Source of the DNA: Pseudo-nitzschia pungens
Taxonomy: Eukaryota > Bacillariophyta > Bacillariophyceae > Bacillariales > Bacillariaceae
Direction: 5' to 3'
Assembly: GCA_037355855.1 (NCBI GenBank)
Contig: CM074760.1
Location: forward strand, 7,060,501 to 7,124,500
DNA length: 64,000 nt
Below, piece by piece: positions 1 to 9,264 of the stretch (the first letter of the stretch is position 1; each line of letters opens with the position of its first letter). Both the position numbers and the translations under genes were made by a program. Below the pieces are notes generated by a model. The model searched no databases and was not told where the DNA came from. It saw only the letters and a program-made list of their open reading frames with translations.

Positions 1-670
1 GATTGTCGTTGTATTGGTTTTGGTTTTGGTTTTGGTCTTGGTTGTTGCTGTTACGGACGGAGAGGTGACCCGTCCAGACCAGATTGTGCGGAACGCGCTC
101 GCAATAATCCATTGCCGACAGAGTGGCAAATGTCCTGCGGGACAACCGAAGAAATTCCTTCCAGCAAAAGTGTTCGTGTTCACTTGGTCGTTGCTCCCTA
201 TCGCTCGCACCGGCGTTGGTATCGGCACTCGCTTCTCCACTTTCTGTTGCCGCGGCCTCCTCAAAGGCCTGAAAGACCATTCGTCGCAATCGGCAGGAAT
301 GATCGTTCTCGCCGCCTCCGCCGTCCTCTCTATCGTCGTTCGTTTCCCCTTCTGTAATTAGAGCCTTGCGGTATCGGATGATCCGGAGAATTTCTTCCAC
401 CATCGACAACGGAGAGTTTCGCTGGTTTCGCAGTTTTCTCGGGCTGTGGCGCCGGACAACCATCTCCCGCATGGACATTGTGGCGCACCAAAAATTGGCA
501 AGGTCACTTCCGTCCAGGTACCGAGACAAGACCGATTGCGTCAGGATTTCGCGGGGAAGATGATCCATCAGAAGGCTCCCACTGCGGTCCTGCCCTGTCG
601 TTCTGTGCGGGACAAACCCGATGTTCGCAGCCCCGGCTTCGGTGATGTCGTCATTGTCGGCGTCCATCAT
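1..670 (-). CDS. F-box-like protein, 3' end cut off by the window edge
   Basis: An open frame runs on the minus strand from two adjacent ATGs (670 and 667) to the left edge without a stop, so it is incomplete. After about 35 acidic residues comes LPREILTQSVLSRYLDG followed by SDLANFWCATMSMRE. This resembles an F-box: leucine-proline start, hydrophobic helix, then 'L.NF...s...R'. F-box proteins usually link substrates to SCF ubiquitin ligases, but here that role is inferred. Further on are an acidic/glycine stretch, a patch WKEFLRLSRRTFATL, and at the edge an alternating Q-N run encoded by a GGTTTT hexamer repeat. A short upstream ATG opens a five-codon reading frame that stops exactly at the first main ATG. 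The frame is convincing because it stays open for 223 codons with coding-like composition. Confidence 0.7.
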   Translation of the reverse strand, partial: MMDADNDDITEAGAANIGFVPHRTTGQDRSGSLLMDHLPREILTQSVLSRYLDGSDLANFWCATMSMREMVVRRHSPRKLRNQRNSPLSMVEEILRIIRYRKALITEGETNDDREDGGGGENDHSCRLRRMVFQAFEEAAATESGEASADTNAGASDREQRPSEHEHFCWKEFLRLSRRTFATLSAMDYCERVPHNLVWTGHLSVRNSNNQDQNQNQNQYNDN

Positions 671-2929
671 TTTTTCGGCAGCATCGCCGTACTCGTACTT
701 TTACTTGTACCGTGGGGTTGCCTTGTTTTTGTTGCTCTACGAGTATTCCTGTGCGCCGTGCGTGGGAACCAACCTAACCGGACCAGCCACCTCGGGTATC
801 GAAAGGAAAACCAATACTTGTATTAGTGATGCAGAGCAGCATTGACAAGCAGAGCGTTGGATGTGAGACGGAAAGAAAAAAGTGGCGGTGACTAATCGTC
901 GATTTGAATTGAGAAGAGTTGTGACACGAGAGCACAAACTACCGTACACGGCTACACGAACTGCATTTCCAAACCTTAATCTTAAATAATGACGATCTGC
1001 GAATTCCAGCTCCTCCATTATTTCCTTTTCATCCTGGAAATGAACGATGAATCCTGTAGAATGATAGTACGAGTAATACATTCATTCTGCAAGCACCTAC
1101 GAAGTATTTCGTTATGTTTCGTTTGTGTTTTTCACCTCTGTTAACTCTATCCATTGAAGAAAAAGAGAATTATTGAGAGCAAAAAGCACTAAACCAACAA
1201 GCAGCATGACCTAGTAGTAAGAATACCACTACTACTACTAATACTAATACTACTAGTACTAGTAGTAGTACTACTACTACACTAGTATTCGATGAAGTAA
1301 ATGTTGTCAAGAAATGCCACTTTTGTGAGGTTCAAAATGAATAGGAGTCCTAGATTCAGAGAGCTTCATTTTACTGCATGATTTAGTAGAAGGACTAGAA
1401 CAAGAGTACCATATGGGAGGCTGCTGTGTGGATTGTGCGTGGTTTGGGTGGTTTGGGAAGAAACAGCAGTTATACAACAAAATGAAAAGCAAAATCTTTT
1501 TGGTGATCCCCAGAAGGTATCTTGCACTCTGATAGTGGCTCTGGAAAGGACTCTGTAGTTTACCTGTGTGACCCTGGTTTTGAGCTGGATTGAGAGTCAT
1601 CTAGTGTCAACTAGAGTGTCTACCGTACCTGGTACCAGTATGTAACTAGTAACCTAACGTATTATTGTTGGGTTTGACATTGGTATGGGATCATTGGGGT
1701 CAATGATGGGTGCTTTGGGAAAGTTTTCCTACTATGTTCAATTCCCAGTGACCCCTTCGCGCGAGGAGTGGATTTTGGGGGAAGGTAGAATTTCCAAGCT
1801 CAATTTTTTGTGCAATAAACGTCGTTGTGTAAAAAAATGATGTCAAAACACAAATCCGCACGACATTCGTTGATTGATTCATTCATTCATTCGATTCATT
1901 CATTATTCGTATCTTCTTATGGATTCGGGATGAATGAATCATCAAACTTTCAAAACTTGTACTCGTACTTGTGGTAAGTGAACGAATTCGCATTTCGTAT
2001 CCCCAAATACGTGTTTTATTAGCGTCGACATAACATTCTACGAATTACGAAGTAAGGATTACACGTGTCATACCTCTTTGAAATAACAAAAATGATAAAG
2101 AACTTCGTATATTCGAATGGGTACCGTACCACTGAACACAAGCAGTTTTGTTACGACTTCTTACCAATTTGTTTTTAACAAGGTATTCTTGCACTTACGG
2201 GTTCTGGTTGTCGCTCGTTGTTACATTGCAAGGGCAATATCTTGACCATGTATCTTTTTATTAAAAATAAATGATGGAGGTTCAGATTCTTTACGGGGAG
2301 AAAATGAAAAGGAATACGGAAAGTGTGTGTCCCTACCGTATCGTTTCTCTTGTTTCGTGTGACGAACAATGACCTCATCACGAAATACGTAGTAGTAGTT
2401 TTCGTCCTCCTGTTCCGTCTTCCGCCTTTCTGCGAGAAGGTCGCGCCACCGACCTTCTCGCATCACGTTGGCACTAAGTGCTCGTTCAAAAAGAATTATT
2501 CCGAAAGAACTGATCCGTCCGAACTGTTCCTCTGACACTTCTACGGTACTACTAGCGCTTTTCGGAGAGCGCCAGTCGGTGACTCGAAGTTCATCGTGGT
2601 TGAACCTTCGTCGAGGAACTTCGATGACCTGATCGCTGTACCAGGCTCGTCGAATATTATGCGATGGCCGTGGTGGCCCGAGACGCACGACGGTATCAAG
2701 GATGAAGAGTTGAGAACGGACGACATTTCTGTCGAGATTTGTTCGATTCTCTTATGCGTTTCGTCCGCTTAATCGGGTTCAGAAGATAATATTTCGAACA
2801 ACTATGGAATGGAGTAATCGATAAGTGCATATCTACGTACGTATTTAATGCTGTTCGAACCACATTTGTGGCTCAAGAAGACGCGAGCACCGTTTTCTCA
2901 AACGGTTCATGAGGACGTGTCCCCGCGGT
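671..2929. other. Intergenic region with ACT/AGT microsatellite and a hairpin
   Basis: No convincing gene was found. About 1205-1290 is an ACT/AGT trinucleotide microsatellite that is partly self-complementary. A 155-codon minus-strand frame at 2221-2688 has no recognisable domain and is not called. The part from about 2390 to 2750 is more GC-rich than its surroundings and could hide a short unknown exon. Confidence 0.5.
2431..2462. repeat. Perfect 12-bp inverted repeat (hairpin)
   Basis: TGCGAGAAGGTC at 2431-2442 is the exact reverse complement of 2451-2462, with an 8-base GC-rich loop. It lies in the GC-rich part of the intergenic region. No function can be assigned. Confidence 0.8.
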
Positions 2930-3346
2930 CTAATAGTCCACGTGCTGGAAGTGGTAAGCAATCTTTGCTTTGCCCTCAGAAACTTCTTTCAGGAAGAAAC
3001 TGTCGGCACATTTGTCGTAGTTGATCGCGTCGGTCTTAACACCCCACTTGATGAAAAGAGAGGTGCCATCGAGTACCACATCGTTTTCGTCGTTGTTGGG
3101 ATAAGTTTTGAATGTCTTGGCAACTTCCCCGTTGACAGAGATCTTCTCGAGGTGCCACTTGAAGAACTCGGTGATCTCTTCAATCCCGCGGAACACGCGC
3201 TCCTTGTTACTCTTGTAGTTGAACTCCTTCAACACGGCGTCTTCCGAATAAGTTTCGGCCACTTTCTTAGCCTTGACCGCAATATCCACTCCCACTTCGT
3301 TGTGGGCGGTGAAGTGTTCAGTCCAGCACTCGTCGTAGATAGTCAT
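2930..3346 (-). CDS. NTF2/SnoaL-like domain protein, 138 aa
   Basis: This is a compact single-exon frame starting MTIYDECW. The layout suits the NTF2-like/SnoaL-like fold: an N-terminal helix with HFTAHNEVGVD, then 'YSEDAVLKEF', then a helix 'RVFRGIEEITEFFKWHL' (a ring-like 'G...I..F...'), then alternating strands ending 'GKAKIAYHFQHVDY'. Members of this fold are small cone-shaped enzymes or binding proteins, and the substrate cannot be told from sequence. At 138 residues it is the usual length for a free-standing domain. There is no signal peptide, so it is probably cytosolic. An unrelated open frame overlaps on the opposite strand and is treated as a shadow. Confidence 0.72.
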   Translation of the reverse strand: MTIYDECWTEHFTAHNEVGVDIAVKAKKVAETYSEDAVLKEFNYKSNKERVFRGIEEITEFFKWHLEKISVNGEVAKTFKTYPNNDENDVVLDGTSLFIKWGVKTDAINYDKCADSFFLKEVSEGKAKIAYHFQHVDY

Positions 3347-4441
3347 CTTGTAATCTGGCCTTTCAGTGTTTGCGACGTCCTTAAAAAAGAAACAATGACA
3401 CCTGCAGTTTCGGATCGCACCTTCCGTACCGGATGGAGAGGGTAGCAGTTCCCTTCCTTTCGATCTAGAAAATGACCTCTCGGATGAGCGAAATCAAAAG
3501 CATCTGTCGAACTGTTCCGCAAAGAACATGAACGAACGACAGTAGGACGCTGACAAAACGTTGCACTTTGTACTTCCGAAGATCGCAATCGGAGTTTTTT
3601 CATCTGGTCTCTTGAAAAGACCGGAAAGATCACAGCACTTGAAGGCCGAGTCGTAAGTGGCTCGCCGACAAAAATATATCGCGTGATAACTAGATCAAGA
3701 AACTTCCTGAAGACATATAAGCGAAGCTAACAATTTGTGAGCATCTGCTTCTTTTGCTGACGCGGCAGCCATTGGTCCCAACATTTTGTTCATTTGCTCC
3801 CGAACCGTTGCCGGGAATAATCGTTTTTTCCTCTTAAATAATAAAGGAGGAGAAGGAGATCCATTGCAATTTCCTTGGATCTTTTTTTGACTTGTCCGGT
3901 ATTAATGTCCGAAAATTGCATGGGTCGTTGAATTGTACAGGGACTAAGATTTCCTCTAGGATCATTCGCCGACAAAAGTGACCGTCTTCGGGACGGGACA
4001 TTGGTCGTAACCGTTACAAGATGAGAGCGAAAACATTCCATGAATAAATAAATAATTAAGCCTTACCGTACATCGAAGAAACAGATTATTTCATTGTTTC
4101 AGGTACCAGGTAACGTTACCCGGTAGGAATCCTTTCTTGTGGGATGAGAACCCTTTTGAGGAAAAAATCTTTTTTCGAAATTCACAGTATTACACGTACT
4201 TTTAAAATCTAGAGAAGTGAGAAAGATGTACCGGTACCGTAGATTTTTCACACCTTCTTTTTTCATCATCGCGGACTACCATGCAAATAATAATCCTTTT
4301 CAGTAACTGCAACAACCCAATACATGCCAAGCTCTGCTCATAAAATCAGTTTCCGAATAGGTGCAAACCACTCCACTCGGAAAATCACAACCTTGAATTT
4401 TATCCCTCTCAGCTAACAAGAAAGAAACAAGCAAGTGAAAG
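3347..4441. other. Intergenic region between divergent genes
   Basis: This is the space between the NTF2-like gene (minus) and the GMC oxidoreductase (plus). It is AT-rich with several TACCGTA-type words near 4070, 4110 and 4235. It presumably carries the promoters of both flanking genes, but I see no specific element to call. Confidence 0.5.
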
Positions 4442-6981
4442 ATGACCGTCGAAGACGCCCCCATGGATATCGAGTACGACTACATTGTCGTCGGCCTCGG
4501 ATACGCCGGAGCCATCATGACTGCTCGTCTTGCGGAACGTAACAAAGACAAGAAGATCCTCGCGATTGAGTACGGAGGTCCCATGCAAGCCTTGACTGGA
4601 GGAGCCAAGGGCGAATGTGCTGACATGGAAATGGCTGCTATGCAGTTCCAAAACGAAGGCTTGAAGCACCCAAAAGATGAGAAGTCCCCATACCAGCCTG
4701 AAGATCCACTGTGAGTACTTAGCTTTCGCTTTTGCACAAGGTCACGCGCCCAATGTGTCTCAGTATATTCAGAAACTAACGATGCTTTCGACTCTATTCT
4801 TTCGTGACTTCCCAAACTTGCAGCTGTATGACTGACGTTCCAGGGAACTACAACAACGTCGCCTTCCGCCCTGTACGTCATGTAATCGCTTTCATCTTGT
4901 GTGGTTTCTTGCTTTTACATCGCGATCTAACAGCAATTCTGATTTCCTTTCTTTGCCTTTATAGATGGCCATGGATGGTTACATGCTCCCTGAGTTCCAA
5001 GCCTGCTGGCAGGGTATCGGTCTTGGAGGAAACGGTGTCTACAATGGTGCTCTTTACCAAGAGCCCGCTCACTGGTGGTGGGACGACGATGGTACTGGAG
5101 CTTACGATGACAAGGTCCATACCGACATCTTCCTAACCGAGGAGGAGAAGGCCAAAGGTCACACCAAAGTCAGTGATGTCATGAAGCCATACTTTGACCG
5201 TGTGCAACAGGAACTCAAGGATGGTATCAGACCAACTCCCTCCATGGATAGAGTCCACTACAACCACGGTCTTTACGACCTTGTGAAGCCTGAATTGGAA
5301 AAGAACCGCTTCAAAGAGGTCGACCACACTAAGCTAACCGATATCGATATGGCTCAACTCGAAAAAACGGTCCAGGAGGGAGTCGGTGATCGTTTCTTCG
5401 CTGTGCCAGCGGTTAACGTCAAAGACGGACTTCGTACTGGTGCCTCAGCCTGGCTCGAAAAGTTCATGACCGCTGATGGTGTTGTGAACAGAACAGAATT
5501 CCCCAATCTCCATGTCCAAATGTGGACGGAAGTAACCAAGGTCGAGCTTACTGGAGAGAACAACACCGCATCGGCAGTGAAGGTGAAGAAGAATGTCAAG
5601 GGAGCCAAGCGATGTGGACGAAAGAAGTACGATGAAGTGTCTGGCCAGTTCAAGGTAGCGCCGGGTGGTAAAGTCATTTTGAGCTGCAACGCCCTTCCTA
5701 CTAACCGTATTCTTTACTTGTCTGGAGTTGGACCCGAATGTAAGTCATGCACTTTTACTTTGTCTCAAAGTTGGAAAGAACCATATCCGGTTCCGATCTC
5801 ACCTGCTTGAAAATGGTTCTGAATCCTTATCTTGTCTTATAGCGATTCGTGAGACTGTCTACCCTAATAGCACTGAGGAATTCAAGGTGAACAACGAGGG
5901 AGTCGGAACTACCATCCACGAGCACGTTACCACTTCTCTTGGTTTCAAGTACACCGGCGATGATAAGCCTCAGCCGGACACAATCCACTTCGATCCTGGT
6001 GATTTCAATGGAAACTCCGAGTGGCTCGCCAAGTACAGTAGGGAGCGTTCTGGACCCTACTGCCAGTTCGGACCTGTCGTTGCTTCTCACTTCAAAGCGG
6101 ACCCCGTTCGTTGTACAGCACTCGAGGAAAAGTACAACGATAAGCGGGTCTTGAACGACGGTGAGGTTACGACCGAGCTCTTCTACAATCCCTTCGGCGC
6201 AGGATGGCCTTACCCTCCCGTCAGCAACCGTGCGCTGAACCCTTACAATGGACCCGGAACGTTCACTGTCTACGTCATGCTTCTTCGTCCTGAAATGCGT
6301 GGCATCTTCCGTCTCAAAGCCGAAAAGAAAGGAGATGAGGCACCAATGAACGAGGCTGAGTATGTTGATATTTACATGAATGATGCACGAGGTGATTGGG
6401 AAACCGATGAATTCATAAAGAAAATGGAGAAGATGGGGATGCCCGATTACCGAGAACGAGCTGAGAAGGACATTGCTACCATGACCTCCAGCGTCCATGA
6501 GGTTCTTGAGATCACCACCACCCCAGAGATTAAAGTCAACCTTGGCCCTGGTGACAACAACACCGACATTTTCACTTCTCTTAGGGACGAATCCGGAAAT
6601 CCTATTTCTGTCGCCAAGCTCGATCCGAAGAACATTCACCACGTCAAGGAATACTGTACCTTGTGGGATGAATGGTCCATCCTCAATGGAAAGCGTCTTG
6701 CCATGACTCGTCTTCAGGAAAATCACTACCATTCGGCCGTTCCACTTGCTCGTAATCTCGACGTATTTGGAAACCCTCTTTGTGAGCGCAAGCACACTTA
6801 CGGTCTTAACCCAGACAACTGCGAAGTCAAGGGTACCGATGGTCTTTGTGTCGTCGATGCTGGTATGTTCCCTAAGGTTGTTTACTGCCACCCTATCGGT
6901 GCTGTCATGGCCTTGGCCGAGTGGGCCGCCGACAAGATTAGTCCTCCTAAGAAGGATACTGTCACCACTGCTTCTTCTTAG
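4442..6981 (+). CDS. GMC-family FAD oxidoreductase, 4 exons, 743 aa
   Basis: Exons are 4442-4710, 4824-4872, 4965-5739 and 5843-6981. All introns are GT-AG (93-113 nt) and the phases join cleanly to 743 codons. The N-terminus (about residues 12-37) is a dinucleotide-binding fold, YDYIVVGLGYAGA, with G18-x-G20-x-x-G23. The GMC signature LSGVGPE sits at the end of exon 3. The C-terminus carries the family active-site region: YHSAVPLARNLDVFGNP, then 'LCVVDAGMFP' and 'CHPIGAVMALAEWAAD'. GMC enzymes oxidise alcohols (choline, sugars, fatty alcohols) with FAD; the family also includes fatty-acid photodecarboxylase. The substrate is not readable here. There is no plastid or secretory leader, so a cytosolic location is inferred. 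It is longer than typical bacterial members (about 530-560 aa) because of insertions in the middle. Confidence 0.88.
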
Positions 6982-8299
6982 GACGGCAGTCGTGGCCGTC
7001 AAATGAGTTCGCTTGTTGGCTTGATCTAGTAGTCTCATATATCCAAGGAGGTTGATTCTGAGGACGAGCAATCGAGTCGCCCCGACGGCAGCAGAATATT
7101 TCAGAAAAGAGTTGCAAGGTTTACGTGAAAAGTTTTGTTTGCGAGAACAACACAATTCGCATATCACGGGAGGCGGTTTGGTTTCCCTTCTAAGAAGTAG
7201 TCTAAACGCGCCCCCACGAGTAGTTTCGCAACATCTCGTGTTGTGTATAAAATAAATCATTTTGACTCTTATTGAACTAGTATGGACCATGGAATACGCT
7301 TGAAGTAAGGCTGAATTCTTGACACACTACTACTAGCACTACTGCTATGGCGAGGATCAGGATGTGACATAAACTCTACTACTACTACCACCGGTACTAA
7401 TACTAGTACTCATATCTGCTGGTGTTGGAGTGACCAAATAATGCGGATATCATCAATAACTGCCTATTATTGCTGCTCTTTGTACTACCTCATTTTTGAT
7501 GAAATGAAAGGATCACTAGTAGTAAGGTTTACCACCACCACCAGCAGCCACCATGTTCAACAAGAACAAAAAAAGGGGAAAACCTGGATATCATTTAGCT
7601 AGCAAGAAGTTCCACAACATTATCCCAGCTGACTCAATTGCTTCTGGCTAAATCAACCTGCAAGTAAGAATCAACAATATCACTACATGATTGTTCTTTC
7701 CCTGCTGTTGCTGCATCTTGCACAGACCTATTACGGATGGGAGTGGTGGAAATCACCACATCGTACGATCAGCAGTTGTGGGAGGAGCTACTAGTACTAC
7801 TAGTACTAGTAGGACTAGTAGGACTAGTAGTTGTACTACTATATCCTCGTTGGAATGCATTCTTCTTCTTGGATACTAGTAGTACTAGTACTAACCAAGA
7901 AATGTCTCTGTCTTCTTGGTCTCCTGCCTCACCAGCAGATAACAGACACACCTCCTGGTGCTCAAACCAAGAATCACATTTTTTTTTAAAAATAATAAAC
8001 ATTGTCTTCAATCTACCGTACAACAACAAGCAGGTGGGCATTCTTGCTGGTGTCCCCCGCCTTCACGTCATGACGACTGACAAGAAATCCCGAGCTGGAG
8101 GATTTTAAACAAGAATACTACTACTAGTAGTAGCTAGTACTACTAGTAGCTAGTACTAGTACTTGCTTTAAACAAGAATTCTACTACTAGTAGTACTACT
8201 TGCTCTACACGTACCAGCTATCAGCATGGTTCTTCAAAGTTCGGCGGTGACAAGAAGCTGGTGCTGCTGTTACTAGTATTAACTTAGGACCTACTAATA
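6982..8299. other. Intergenic region rich in ACT/AGT microsatellites
   Basis: Apart from the 3' end of the GMC gene, the sequence is dominated by CTA/AGT trinucleotide runs (about 7326-7410, 7786-7890, 8115-8200) and palindromic ACTAGT words. Short open frames here follow the repeats and are not called as genes. Confidence 0.6.
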
Positions 8300-8844
8300 C
8301 TTCCTCCGTTCCAAAATAACTGTTCGATGACCCAAATGTGTGCGTTCCCAATTAACTGTTCGTTTGTGTAGAAAATATGTAGAAGTTGTACTACAGAATT
8401 AAAATAGGTGCGCATCGTTCAAAAAACTCACTTAAAACAAACAAACAAAAATAACTAGTGTTATCACGCTAATAATTAATTAATTAATTAAATAATAGGC
8501 TATCTTTGAACGATAAAACGGAAGACGAGAACTCTCTTCCTGTTTCTATCACCTATACCTGGACAAAAATTCAGTGTCTTAGCTTTCAAAAGAACCTTCC
8601 CCGAGGTTCAAATGCCAGGTGGAACCCTTTCAACCGGTAAAATCACATTTGACGGGGCGGTACAGTCCCTGTTCGAGTACCAATGAAAGGTAGACCAATA
8701 GCGCGAGCCTATCAGTGTCTAACCAGGCATAAGGACTTAGTTGAGGAGAGTTTAACCCAAAAAGAACGATTTGAATTGGTTGAAAATTGATCGATAGACA
8801 GGCTTGTATGTGCCAAACGAACAGTTATTTTGGAACGGAGGAAG
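8300..8844. mobile_element. Stowaway-like (Tc1/mariner type) MITE, 545 bp
   Basis: The element is bounded by perfect 27-bp terminal inverted repeats. The left one (8300-8326) begins CTTCCTCCGTTCCAAAATAA, and the right one (8818-8844) is its exact reverse complement. TA dinucleotides flank both ends (8298-8299 and 8845-8846), as expected for TA target-site duplication by Tc1/mariner transposases. A second partial copy of the terminal sequence (CGTTCCCAATTAACTGTTCG) lies just inside the left end at about 8343. The interior has no transposase frame, so the element is non-autonomous. The terminal word CTCCGTTCCAAAATA closely resembles the known ends of plant Stowaway MITEs. Confidence 0.88.
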
Positions 8845-9264
8845 TACTAAGTTACTACTAGCAGCAAAGAAAACAACAGACTGTTTCATTCTTGTTGCAG
8901 CAATACTAGCAGCTATTCCGTAGCTTACTCGCAGGAGCACACAGCAGTAGGAGAACTAATATAGCTTCGGGCGAGGTTGCGTGCAATTTTTTCACCACGT
9001 CAAGAAACGTTCTCTCATCAAAAATACTTCGTACTTCGTACGGTACGAGTACAGTAATGCTTTTGAGATCGAAAATTGAAGGTGGGCTGAGATGTTGCCG
9101 CACCATCTCCGAATGTTCTCCACGACTATCGTAAGATTTACCGTATTAGTAAATCCAATTGGTGTATGGACTTCGCGGCTCCCGTTGTCGTCACTCCTTA
9201 CGCACGATATTCAAATTGTATTTCACACGTTCCACAGTTCGTCCCTTTCGGAAGATGATTCGCA
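8845..9264. other. Intergenic region upstream of the Msr fusion gene
   Basis: No gene was seen. The stretch contains GTACGAGTA/TACGGTACGAGTA words near 9035-9055 and probably holds the promoter of the Msr gene. Confidence 0.4.

Noticed and set aside
2221..2688. 155-codon minus-strand frame
   Set aside because: No domain, overlaps a competing plus-strand frame, and contains an AT-rich tail; kept only as a note on a GC-rich patch.
5827..7290. 487-codon minus-strand frame opposite the GMC oxidoreductase
   Set aside because: It is antisense to clear GMC active-site motifs and extends into AT-rich flanking DNA; no domain is seen in it.
8560..8760. tRNA-like words (GGTTCAAATGCC, TGTTCGAGTACC) inside the MITE
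   Set aside because: They resemble B-boxes, but no cloverleaf, anticodon arm or A-box at the right distance could be drawn.
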